From: Dryocola boscaweniae
GTDB taxonomy: Bacteria > Pseudomonadota > Gammaproteobacteria > Enterobacterales > Enterobacteriaceae
Reading direction: 5' to 3'
DNA: 64,000 nucleotides
Assembly: GCF_025215095.1 (NCBI RefSeq)
Contig: NZ_JALHAP010000079.1
Span: forward strand, 124,001-188,000
The translations under genes were made by a program, and so were the position numbers. Positions 40,130 through 47,270 of this stretch are shown here, in pieces. Every line of letters starts with the position of its first letter. Position 1 is the first letter of the stretch. The notes under the pieces were generated by a model that was given only the letters and a program-made list of their open reading frames with translations, did not search any database and was not told the DNA's origin.

Positions 40130-40148
40130 AATGAAACAATATTTCAAT
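40130..40148. promoter_or_regulatory. KdgR-type operator at the KdgM porin gene
   Basis: AATGAAACAATATTTCAAT matches the KdgR consensus AATRAAAYRNYRTTTYATT with a single mismatch. It lies 13 bp before the porin start, where a bound repressor would block transcription. KdgR senses 2-keto-3-deoxygluconate in pectinolytic enterobacteria. Confidence 0.75.
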
Positions 40149-40160
40149 GAGGGATTGATG

Positions 40161-40844
40161 ATGTTTAAGAAAACTCTGGTGGTAGCGGTTCTCTGTGGTA
40201 CCAGTATTGCCGCGCAGGCGGTTACTGTTGATTTACGTCATGAATATATTGATTCCGGCATTAATGCTGACCGTGTCGCGGTGTCCCATCGTTTTGATAA
40301 CGGATTAGGTTTTAGCGTTGAAGCCAAATGGAAGTCTGGCGGTACCGATCAGGATCAGCCTTTCGCGGATTTAGTCGGTAACGGCCATGAGGATCAGGTG
40401 AGCTGGCGCTGGAAAGCGACGGATAACATTTTCCTGACGCCAGCCCTGACCGTTGAAAGTAACGACAGCCGGACCATCTGGAAACCGAACCTGCACGCGC
40501 AATACAGCTTCGATAACGGCTTCTATGTCGCCGCTCGTTACCGCTTCGAATACACGCGTAACCCGAACAACGCCAATAAAGAAGATGACAAAGTAAACCG
40601 CGGCGATTTATGGGCAGGCTTCGCGCTGGGCGACTGGCGTACCGAGTTGAACTATGTGTACGCGAAAAGCGAGCACCAAATCCGTTCTAACAACGACAAA
40701 GATTCGGATGAATACAACGTGAAGCTGGCCTATAAATGGGATAAAAACTGGGCGCCGTATGCTGAATTGGGCAACGTCAGCGGCAGCAAAACCACTGATG
40801 AACGCCAGACCCGCTATCGCGTTGGCGTTGCCTACTCGTTCTAA
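40161..40844 (+). CDS. kdgM: oligogalacturonate-specific porin, KdgM family
   Basis: A 227-residue outer-membrane beta-barrel. A signal peptide of 20 residues ends SIAAQA-VTVDL. The mature part shows alternating amphipathic strands (VDLRHEYID, RVAVSHRFDNGL, FSVEAKWKSG, ..., RTELNYVYAKS, YNVKLAYKWDKN) and ends in the aromatic C-terminal RVGVAYSF required for barrel assembly. KdgM porins in Dickeya admit oligogalacturonides; NanC in E. coli is a relative. The ATG at 40161 is six bases after GAGGGA; the ATG just before it (40158) is too close. A strong terminator follows. Confidence 0.92.
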   Translation: MFKKTLVVAVLCGTSIAAQAVTVDLRHEYIDSGINADRVAVSHRFDNGLGFSVEAKWKSGGTDQDQPFADLVGNGHEDQVSWRWKATDNIFLTPALTVESNDSRTIWKPNLHAQYSFDNGFYVAARYRFEYTRNPNNANKEDDKVNRGDLWAGFALGDWRTELNYVYAKSEHQIRSNNDKDSDEYNVKLAYKWDKNWAPYAELGNVSGSKTTDERQTRYRVGVAYSF

Positions 40845-40889
40845 CCCCTGTTCTGTATCTGATATTACTCTCGGTTTTTGTATCTCCGG

Positions 40890-40918
40890 CCCCCGAGCAG
40901 TCAGCGGGGGTTTTTTGT
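40890..40918 (+). terminator. intrinsic terminator of kdgM
   Basis: CCCCCG-AGCAGTCAG-CGGGGG followed by TTTTTTG, 45 bp after the stop. Confidence 0.92.
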
Positions 40919-40940
40919 TGCCTTCATTTTAAGATTATCT

Positions 40941-41025
40941 CGGGCGGCGCTGGCGCTTACCCGATCTACGTGATTATCGAATGTGAAAGGTTAGGGAGGC
41001 TGGATAGGCGTAAGCGCCATCCACC
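40941..41025. repeat. REP-like palindromes between kdgM and ogl
   Basis: Two units in inverted order: 40941-40970 (CGGGCGGCGCTGGCGCTTAC...) and 40991-41025 (TTAGGGAGGCTGGATAGGCG...CGCCATCCACC). The second is the most diverged copy in the window. They lie between the terminators of two convergent genes. Confidence 0.7.
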
Positions 41026-41050
41026 TGTCTTTAGCGGCCAAATCGCAGCC

Positions 41051-41076
41051 AAAAAAAGCCCTCCGCGCAGGAGGGC
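41051..41076 (-). terminator. intrinsic terminator of the first oligogalacturonate lyase gene
   Basis: On the minus strand GCCCTCC-TGCGC-GGAGGGC is followed by TTTTTTT, 40 bp past the stop. Classical form. Confidence 0.9.
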
Positions 41077-41115
41077 AAGGCCAGTTACAGGACACTCAAA
41101 GGTTTAGTTTTAAGT

Positions 41116-42291
41116 TCAGGCGGTGACAAACTCCGGGCTGGCGGGCATGTTGGCGATATACAGCGCCGGTTTGCCGTCTTTGTCCGAACTGAACAGAATC
41201 GCGCTGTCGTCCGGGGTGAATGAAGGATGCGGATGGGTAACCTGGCGGCTGTTAGCAAACGTAGCCCAGGAAGTGTCGTGACGCGCCACGCGGAAATAAG
41301 CTTTTTTCGCTACGTCAAAGGCATACAGATACGGATCGTTATCGATGGTGTAGCCGCTGGTGTCTTTGACATCAACCGGCGTACCTGAACCATCGCCCAC
41401 CAGCAGGCTGCCGTCGAAGTTGCTCATCAGATGTGAACAGGCGGGCATTTGCATTACAGCTTCGTTTACGCCGCAATCGGGGTTGTAGCTATAAATGGTG
41501 CGGCCCTGCTGGCCCTTCAGATAGGAAACGTACATCAGCGACGAGCCGTCTGGCACCCAGAATTCATGCGTGCAGCTTTCACCTTCGGCATGTTCTTTTA
41601 CTTTGCGTACGTTGCTGCCGTCTTCGTTGACCATCCACATACGTGCGTCGACCAGGTCGTGCGGACCTTCGTGACAGAAGGCAACGGTATTGTCATCGAA
41701 CGGCTGGTAAATCGGGTGGCCAAGCCAGTTTTTCTCCTGGTGAATCACAGCGCTTTCGCCGGTTTGCAGATCAACACGCAGCAGGCGGCAGTTTGGCCCT
41801 TTGTGGAAGAAGTCGTGGAAGATTTTCCAGTCGTTTAGCGGCACCCAGTCGCTTTTGGCTATTTCGATGCCGACCAGTTTGGTGCAGTCGCTGTTGGCAA
41901 CCCAGGTGCCATAGCCTACCCAGTCGTCCGGTACGCGATAAACTTCGCGTTCAGCAAGGGTGCTGAGATTCACTTCCAGCAGGGTACGCTCGTTCTTCAC
42001 GTAATAAAGGGAGCGATCGTCCGGGGAAAGGAAGCCGCCAAAGGTGTTATCGCCAGCTCCTTCCGTAAGCTGCACCGCTTCATGCCTGGCGATATCGAGC
42101 AGGTAGTAATTCCAGTTACCGTCAAACTCGCCCGCGAACAGAAGCTTGCTGCCATCGTTGGTAAAACACTTTTGATAGAAATAGTTACGATGACATGTCA
42201 CTTCCGGTGGGGTTAAGCGGGTGACGTCGACGCCCGTGTCCGGGTCCTGGCTTACTTCGTAAACCAGTTGTACCCGCATACCTTTAGCCAT
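41116..42291 (-). CDS. ogl: oligogalacturonate lyase, copy 1 (PL22)
   Basis: A 391-residue cytoplasmic beta-propeller lyase that cleaves digalacturonate and unsaturated digalacturonate to 5-keto-4-deoxyuronate. PL22 landmarks are present: CHRNYFYQKCF, GDNTFGGFLSPDD, FCHEGPHDLVDARMW, a histidine in CSHLMSN and the Q-H-H cluster in RQVTHPHPSF that binds the metal. The start MAKGMRVQLVYEVSQD at 42291 has GGAGA just upstream; the open frame extends 25 codons further without conservation. It is divergent from kduD. A second, different lyase gene lies at 43613-44743. Confidence 0.93.
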   Translation of the reverse strand: MAKGMRVQLVYEVSQDPDTGVDVTRLTPPEVTCHRNYFYQKCFTNDGSKLLFAGEFDGNWNYYLLDIARHEAVQLTEGAGDNTFGGFLSPDDRSLYYVKNERTLLEVNLSTLAEREVYRVPDDWVGYGTWVANSDCTKLVGIEIAKSDWVPLNDWKIFHDFFHKGPNCRLLRVDLQTGESAVIHQEKNWLGHPIYQPFDDNTVAFCHEGPHDLVDARMWMVNEDGSNVRKVKEHAEGESCTHEFWVPDGSSLMYVSYLKGQQGRTIYSYNPDCGVNEAVMQMPACSHLMSNFDGSLLVGDGSGTPVDVKDTSGYTIDNDPYLYAFDVAKKAYFRVARHDTSWATFANSRQVTHPHPSFTPDDSAILFSSDKDGKPALYIANMPASPEFVTA

Positions 42292-42361
42292 AATGCTCTC
42301 CTTCGAATCATTATTCGTATCTACAGGATGTTCTGAAAGTTCGAACAGATGGTCATAATTT

Positions 42362-42380
42362 ATCAAAACGATGTTTCAAT
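42362..42380. promoter_or_regulatory. KdgR-type operator at ogl
   Basis: ATCAAAACGATGTTTCAAT keeps the AAAACGATGTTTC core of the KdgR consensus with three mismatches in the flanks. It lies 71 bp upstream of the ogl start, directly beside the CRP-like site. Confidence 0.6.
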
Positions 42381-42383
42381 ATG

Positions 42384-42399
42384 TGTGATAGCTTTCACT
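42384..42399. promoter_or_regulatory. CRP-like site at ogl / kduD
   Basis: TGTGATAGCTTTCACT matches TGTGA-N6-TCACA at 9 of 10 positions, 93 bp upstream of ogl. The CRP-next-to-KdgR layout is the usual one for pectin catabolic genes. Confidence 0.65.
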
Positions 42400-42506
42400 A
42401 AACGACAACTTACCTCACTTAAACGACGCAGGCTGCGGGCCAAAGCGCGCGGCTTTGCGCGCTTAACCGTGATCCCATTATCAAAATCAATGAATATTAT
42501 TATAAA

Positions 42507-42525
42507 ATTGAAACGATGTTTTATT
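42507..42525. promoter_or_regulatory. KdgR-type operator 1 at kduD
   Basis: ATTGAAACGATGTTTTATT matches AATRAAAYRNYRTTTYATT with one mismatch. It is 162 bp upstream of the kduD start, and a second box follows four bases later. Confidence 0.7.
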
Positions 42526-42529
42526 TATA

Positions 42530-42548
42530 ATTGAAATGAAGTTTCAAC
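42530..42548. promoter_or_regulatory. KdgR-type operator 2 at kduD
   Basis: ATTGAAATGAAGTTTCAAC fits the consensus with about four mismatches, including one in the core. Centre-to-centre distance to the first box is 23 bp, about two helical turns, so two dimers could bind on the same face. Confidence 0.5.
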
Positions 42549-42686
42549 AAGATTACTATCACTTCATCAAAGATTACGGAACAGTGTTTTCACCGTAAGT
42601 TCTTCGTGTGAAGGTGCGCTTATTGCGTGAACAATATTTTTCCAGAAACGCCTGCCGGCGCAGGCTCGAATAAAAAGGAAACCTCC

Positions 42687-43448
42687 ATGATTCTGGATTC
42701 ATTCTCCCTACAAGGTAAAGTTGCTGTTGTTAGCGGTTGTGATACTGGCCTGGGTCAGGGCATGGCGCTTGGGCTTGCACAGGCGGGTTGCGACATTGTG
42801 GGCATCAATATCGTTGAGCCGACAGAAACCATCGAACGCGTCACCGCTCTGGGCCGTCGTTTTGTGAGCCTGACTGCCGACCTGCGCAAGATCGACGGCA
42901 TTCCTGCGCTGCTGGATCGCGCGGTTGCTGAGTTCGGTCATATTGATATTCTGGTGAACAACGCGGGCCTGATTCGTCGCGAAGATGCCATCGACTTCAG
43001 CGAGCAAAACTGGGACGACGTGATGAATCTGAACATCAAGAGCGTATTCTTTATGTCTCAGGCTGCGGCGAAGCATTTCATTGCGCAGGGCAACGGCGGC
43101 AAAATCATTAACATCGCCTCCATGCTTTCCTTCCAGGGAGGCATTCGGGTGCCTTCTTATACGGCGTCAAAAAGCGCGGTGATGGGCGTGACCCGTCTGC
43201 TGGCGAACGAATGGGCGAAACACGGCATTAACGTGAACGCTATCGCGCCGGGCTACATGGCGACCAACAATACTCAACAGCTTCGTGCCGACGAGCAGCG
43301 TAGCAGCGAGATTCTGGATCGTATTCCGGCGGGTCGTTGGGGTTTGCCAGACGACCTGATGGGGCCGGTTGTATTCCTGGCGTCCAGCGCTTCTGACTAT
43401 ATCAACGGTTATACCGTGGCTGTAGATGGCGGCTGGCTGGCTCGTTGA
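42687..43448 (+). CDS. kduD: 2-dehydro-3-deoxy-D-gluconate 5-dehydrogenase KduD
   Basis: NAD-dependent reductase of the pectin pathway that converts 2,5-diketo-3-deoxygluconate to 2-keto-3-deoxygluconate. The 253-residue SDR protein matches E. coli KduD at its full length: cofactor motif SGCDTGLGQGMALG, NNAGLIRREDA, and the catalytic YTASKSA. The ATG at 42687 follows AAAAGGAAACCTCC. In E. coli kduD is preceded by kduI; here kduI is missing and the ogl gene takes the neighbouring place on the other strand. It is convergent with the second lyase gene. Confidence 0.95.
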   Translation: MILDSFSLQGKVAVVSGCDTGLGQGMALGLAQAGCDIVGINIVEPTETIERVTALGRRFVSLTADLRKIDGIPALLDRAVAEFGHIDILVNNAGLIRREDAIDFSEQNWDDVMNLNIKSVFFMSQAAAKHFIAQGNGGKIINIASMLSFQGGIRVPSYTASKSAVMGVTRLLANEWAKHGINVNAIAPGYMATNNTQQLRADEQRSSEILDRIPAGRWGLPDDLMGPVVFLASSASDYINGYTVAVDGGWLAR

Positions 43449-43466
43449 TTCCATTAGGTTCATTGT

Positions 43467-43493
43467 GTCGGGTAGCGCTGCGCTTACCCGACC
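43467..43493. repeat. REP-like palindrome after kduD
   Basis: GTCGGGTAGCGCTGCGCTTACCCGACC, a compact self-complementary unit 19 bp after kduD, followed by the 56-bp tandem duplication that starts at 43517. Confidence 0.7.
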
Positions 43494-43516
43494 TGGGTTA
43501 CTGGTTACCCTTTGAG

Positions 43517-43628
43517 TAGTCGGGCGGATAACCGCTAGCGCCATCCGCCGCCATACCTAAACCCGCGCCAGAGTCGTAGGGCGGATAAGCGCAGCGCCAT
43601 CCGCCGCCATATCTAAACCCGCGCCAGA
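43517..43628. repeat. 56-bp tandem duplication of REP unit plus lyase gene end
   Basis: Two units (43517-43572 and 43573-43628), each made of a REP-like palindrome (GGGCGGATAA...CGCCATCCGCCGCC) followed by CTAAACCCGCGCCAGA. The right unit contains the stop codon and last codons of the second lyase gene (43613); the left one is a copy of that gene end lying outside the gene. Confidence 0.8.
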
Positions 43629-44743
43629 TATAAAGCAGGCATCCCTTCTTCATCAGAAGTAAACAGCACCCACTGGTTATCCGGCGAGAACGACGGATGC
43701 GGATGAGTAACCTGACGGTCGCCGTCCAGTACTTTCCATGATGTATTGTGCTGGCACACCGCTTTTTGCGTGCCTTTATGCAGGTCGAACACCCAAATAA
43801 ACGGATCGTTAAGATCGATATTTCCCGTTTTATGCTGTGCGCCGTCACCGACTACCAGCGAACCATCATGATTGCTCATCAGGTGCGAGCAAGGCGGAAT
43901 TGCTCTTAGCTGGCGATTTTCAAGCGTCTGCGGATCGGCGCTGCACAGATAACGATGCGCCGATCCTTCTTTATGCGCCACGTAATAAAGCGCGGAGCCG
44001 TCCGGCACCCAGAATTCATGGGTAAAGCTTTCGCCTTCTTCGTGCTGGCGCACTTTGCGCAGGCTGCTGCCGTTTTGGTTTATCAGCCACATGCGGGCGT
44101 CGATGGCATCACGCGGGCCTTCGTGGCAGAAAGCGACGGTTTCATCATCAAACGGACGATAAATTGGATGCCCCAGCCAACGTTTTTCCTGCAGGATGGT
44201 GTCCTGCTCGCCGGTTTGCAGATCGATACGAATCAGGCGACATTCCGGGTTAGTAAAGTAGAAGTCGCGGAATTTTTGCCAGTCGGTGAGCGGTGACCAG
44301 TCGCTTTTTTTAATCTCAATGCCGACAAGCTTTGTGCAGTCTGAATTCGCCACCCAGGTGCCGTAAGCGACCCAGTCTTCGTCTACTTCATAAACGTTAT
44401 ATTCTTCAAGCGATTCCAGATCGACGCGACGTAATTCACGGGCATTTTTCACATACCACAACGACTTATCGTCTGCGGATAAAAAGCCGCCGAAGGTATT
44501 ATCGCCGCCGCCTTCTGTTAATTGCGTAGCGATCTGTTTGTTGAGATCGAGCAAATAATAGTTCCAGTGGCCCTCAAATGCGCCGCCGAAAATTAACTGC
44601 TGGCCGTCGGCGCTGAAACATTTTTGATAGAAGTAATTACGGTGGCAAATCACATGAGGCGGGGTTAAGCGCAATACTTCGGCGCCGGTTTCCTTGTCGC
44701 GTCGCGAGCGGAAGGAAAGCTGGATTTTTTTACCTTTAGCCAT
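43613..44743 (-). CDS. ogl: oligogalacturonate lyase, copy 2 (PL22)
   Basis: A 376-residue paralogue of the 41116-42291 lyase, with the same landmarks: CHRNYFYQKCF, GDNTFGGFLSADD, FCHEGPRDAIDARMW, CSHLMSNHD and RQVTHPHPSF. By eye it is roughly 60-65% identical to copy 1, too different to be a recent duplicate. The N-terminus (MAKGKKIQLSFRSRRDKETG) and loops differ most. The start at 44743 has AAGGA eight bases upstream. It follows the TogMNAB-type importer genes on the same strand, but a strong hairpin-T7 terminator lies in the 82-bp gap. Its stop lies in a 56-bp tandem duplication. Confidence 0.92.
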   Translation of the reverse strand: MAKGKKIQLSFRSRRDKETGAEVLRLTPPHVICHRNYFYQKCFSADGQQLIFGGAFEGHWNYYLLDLNKQIATQLTEGGGDNTFGGFLSADDKSLWYVKNARELRRVDLESLEEYNVYEVDEDWVAYGTWVANSDCTKLVGIEIKKSDWSPLTDWQKFRDFYFTNPECRLIRIDLQTGEQDTILQEKRWLGHPIYRPFDDETVAFCHEGPRDAIDARMWLINQNGSSLRKVRQHEEGESFTHEFWVPDGSALYYVAHKEGSAHRYLCSADPQTLENRQLRAIPPCSHLMSNHDGSLVVGDGAQHKTGNIDLNDPFIWVFDLHKGTQKAVCQHNTSWKVLDGDRQVTHPHPSFSPDNQWVLFTSDEEGMPALYLARV

Positions 44744-44764
44744 GACGAAGATCCTTATCTTTTT

Positions 44765-44799
44765 AAAAAAATACCCTGCCGCGCAAGCAGGGCAGGGTA
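44765..44799 (-). terminator. intrinsic terminator between togB and ogl copy 2
   Basis: On the minus strand TACCCTGCC-(10 nt)-GGCAGGGTA is followed at once by seven T. It ends 22 bp before the start codon of the lyase, with the ribosome site right after it. Readthrough or an internal promoter would be needed for lyase expression. Confidence 0.85.
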
Positions 44800-44825
44800 C
44801 GGAGACTTGATAACTGACGAATAAA

Positions 44826-46115
44826 TTAACGCATGGCGCGTTTGAGAATACGGTTACCCTGACGTTCGAATTCCGCCGCCGTTTCTTCCACGCTTTTCTG
44901 GCCGTAGTCGATGTATTGCAGAGAAGTACCGAACAGAGAAACGATCTGCGGATCGTCAAAGTACGGCGAGGTGGTCAGGTGATTTGGCAAAGACTGAGCC
45001 AGTTTCAGACCCGCAACCGCCGGATCGTTATCTTTAATCACGCCGTCAGCCGTAAGCTGCGCAACTGCCGCTTTGCTCAACGGCACGCCACGCTCCAGAC
45101 CCAGCGCTTCCACACCTTCTTTACTATTGAGCAAGAAGTTAATCAACTGCGCTGATTCCTTCGGATGTTTTGTGGTTTTGCTGATGGAGAACATCTGCGC
45201 CGGTTTAAAGAACAGGCCTGCATCTTTGGCATCCGGCAGCATTGGATACGCGCCCAGCTCAAGTTTCGCCGGCGGCTGCAGGTTGTCGGAGTACTTGGTA
45301 ATGGTGGAGTTCCACATGTAAGTACCTGCCCACTCGCCCTGAATCCACGGCTTCATTTCGTACATGTTGCTCTTACCAAACGAGGCGTAATATTTGGTAT
45401 CCGGCATGACGTGGTTATCGATAAGTTTCTTGTACATGCTAAAGAACTCCACCCACTGCTCTTTGCTCCAGGCGAATTTCTTACCGGCAACGTCCACTTC
45501 GGCGATATTGTATTTCTGCACCATGTACGAACGCAGCAGCGCTAAGGTGTCCTGATGCTCAAGCACCACCGGGAAGTATTGTTTACCCAGTTTAGATTCG
45601 AAAGTTTTCCCGGCGGCCATCAACGCATCCCAGGTTTTCGGGTATTCAACGCCCGCTTTTTTCCAGGTTTCATCGTTGAAATAGAACACGCGCGCGGTGA
45701 CGGAAATAGGAATTCCGTTCAGCTTGCCGTCGACGGTGGTGGACTTCAGCTCTTTTGGATCGAACTGCGTAAGATCCAGATCGTCGCTCACGGTGTTCAG
45801 ATTATAAAAGCCGGTGCCGGTTTTCGAGAAGATCGGCAGCCAGTTCCAGTTGGTCTGCATAACATCCGGCTCTGTTCCGCCCGCAATCTGGGTGGTCAGT
45901 CGGGAAAGATGGCCGTCCCAGCCGGTGTACTCCGATTTCACATTGATGTTCGGGTGCTGTTTATGGAACTCCTCCAGCGCTTTCAGCGTGACCTGGTGAC
46001 GGCCGTTTCCGCCCCACCAGGACATACGTAAATCGACCTGTTCTGCTGCAAATGCACAACCGGTAGCCATGACCAGAGTAGAGGTTATCAGGGTACTCAA
46101 CACTAATTTTTTCAT
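44826..46115 (-). CDS. togB: extracellular oligogalacturonide-binding protein of an ABC importer (TogB-like)
   Basis: A 429-residue family 1 solute-binding protein. The signal peptide ends in ATGCAFA-AEQVDLRM (about residue 23). It has the family pattern of an N-terminal lobe starting LRMSWWGGNGRHQVTLKALEEFHK and a conserved DVMQTNWNWLP. In Dickeya TogB binds oligogalacturonides for TogMNA. ATG 46115 (MKKLVLSTLITSTLV) is chosen; six codons upstream the frame begins with TTG, inside the end of togA. It is the last gene of the four-gene importer cluster, before a terminator. Confidence 0.88.
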   Translation of the reverse strand: MKKLVLSTLITSTLVMATGCAFAAEQVDLRMSWWGGNGRHQVTLKALEEFHKQHPNINVKSEYTGWDGHLSRLTTQIAGGTEPDVMQTNWNWLPIFSKTGTGFYNLNTVSDDLDLTQFDPKELKSTTVDGKLNGIPISVTARVFYFNDETWKKAGVEYPKTWDALMAAGKTFESKLGKQYFPVVLEHQDTLALLRSYMVQKYNIAEVDVAGKKFAWSKEQWVEFFSMYKKLIDNHVMPDTKYYASFGKSNMYEMKPWIQGEWAGTYMWNSTITKYSDNLQPPAKLELGAYPMLPDAKDAGLFFKPAQMFSISKTTKHPKESAQLINFLLNSKEGVEALGLERGVPLSKAAVAQLTADGVIKDNDPAVAGLKLAQSLPNHLTTSPYFDDPQIVSLFGTSLQYIDYGQKSVEETAAEFERQGNRILKRAMR

Positions 46116-46129
46116 TATCTTAGACTCAC

Positions 46130-47257
46130 TCAAAGAGAGATGTTTTGTTCTGTTTTAGCGTCAAAAATATGACATTTTTCCATGTCGAACTTGAAATACA
46201 CCTTACGATGAAGTCCCTTTTGAATCATTGGCTTAGCTTCATCGGAAGGAATGCGGCAGGTCATTTCAAAGTCGGCCACTCTCAGGTAGACGAAGAATTC
46301 ATGACCCATGTTCTCCACGCGAACCATCTCTCCGCTGGAATGGCTCTCAGCGAATGGCTCATCAGAGATTGAAACGAATTCAGGGCGAATGCCGAAGAAC
46401 ACATCCTGGTTTTTATAAGCCGCGCAGCGCGCCTGCTGCCGCTCGTTCAGCGCCAGAGTGTCGTTGCCAACGCTGATTTGCAGACGGCCGTCTTTTTCAA
46501 TCAGCTTGCTCGGCCTGATGTTCATTTCCGGCGCGCCGATAAAGCCTGCCACGAACATGTTTTTCGGGAAGTGATAGAGGTTATCCGGCGTATCAACCTG
46601 CATGATATGGCCCAGTTTCATCACGCAAATACGGTCGCCCATGGTCATCGCTTCGGTCTGATCGTGGGTTACATACACGGTGGTTGCTGGTTTGCCGCTT
46701 TTCTTAAGCTGCTTGTGCAGGTCAGAGATACGAATGCGCATCGAGGCGCGCAGCTTCGCATCCAGGTTAGACAGCGGTTCATCGAACAAGAACACGTCCG
46801 GCTTCTTCACAATCGCGCGGCCGACCGCCACACGTTGCGCCTGGCCACCGGAGAGCTGGCGCGGCAGCCTGTCCATCAGCTCATCAAGCTCAAGGATTTT
46901 CGCCGCTTCATTTACCTGCGCGGTTATCTGGTCCTTTGGCATTTTGGAAAGCTTCAGGCCGAAGGCGAGGTTTTCGCGAACGGTCATGTGCGGATAAAGC
47001 GCGTAGTTCTGGAACACCATCGCAATGCCGCGAGATTTTGGCGCGAGGTTGTTCACCACGCGCTCGCCGATTCTTACTTCGCCGCCGCTGATGGTTTCAA
47101 GTCCGGCCAGCATGCGCAGAGTGGTTGATTTTGCACAGCCAGACGGGCCGACGATAACCATAAACTCGCCATCCGCAATGGTCAGGTCAATGCCGTGAAC
47201 CGCCTGGAAGCCGTTGGAGTAGACTTTTTGCAATTTGTTGAAAATGACTTCAGCCAT
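46130..47257 (-). CDS. togA: ATP-binding protein of the oligogalacturonide ABC importer (TogA-like)
   Basis: A 375-residue ATPase of the UgpC/MalK/MsmX class. Walker A is GPSGCAKSTT (residues 36-45), with alanine just before the lysine where most family members have glycine; Q-loop VFQNYALYP; signature LSGGQAQRVAVGRA; Walker B DVFLFDEPLSNLDAKLR; H-loop VYVTHDQTEA. The C-terminal regulatory domain (about 240-375) is of the OB type. Its stop is 14 bp before togB and its start 13 bp after togN. Confidence 0.9.
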   Translation of the reverse strand: MAEVIFNKLQKVYSNGFQAVHGIDLTIADGEFMVIVGPSGCAKSTTLRMLAGLETISGGEVRIGERVVNNLAPKSRGIAMVFQNYALYPHMTVRENLAFGLKLSKMPKDQITAQVNEAAKILELDELMDRLPRQLSGGQAQRVAVGRAIVKKPDVFLFDEPLSNLDAKLRASMRIRISDLHKQLKKSGKPATTVYVTHDQTEAMTMGDRICVMKLGHIMQVDTPDNLYHFPKNMFVAGFIGAPEMNIRPSKLIEKDGRLQISVGNDTLALNERQQARCAAYKNQDVFFGIRPEFVSISDEPFAESHSSGEMVRVENMGHEFFVYLRVADFEMTCRIPSDEAKPMIQKGLHRKVYFKFDMEKCHIFDAKTEQNISL

Positions 47258-47270
47258 GATATTCCCTCAC

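Larger units (their letters stand above)
39826..40160. other. control region of the KdgM-type porin gene
   Basis: AT-rich non-coding stretch of 335 bp between the yqeF terminator and the porin. It holds a KdgR-type box near the gene and a weak CRP-like site about 40 bp further upstream, both listed. No open frame of note. Confidence 0.6.
42292..42686. other. divergent control region ogl / kduD
   Basis: 395 bp with no gene. It contains a KdgR-type box and a strong CRP-like site on the ogl side, two adjacent KdgR-type boxes on the kduD side, and a GC-rich hairpin (42443-42464, AAGCGCGC/GCGCGCTT, no T-run) between the two halves. Confidence 0.7.

Noticed and set aside
42443..42464. GC-rich hairpin AAGCGCGC/GCGCGCTT in the ogl-kduD region as a terminator
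   Set aside because: It has no T-run on either strand and no gene ends there; its role is unclear.
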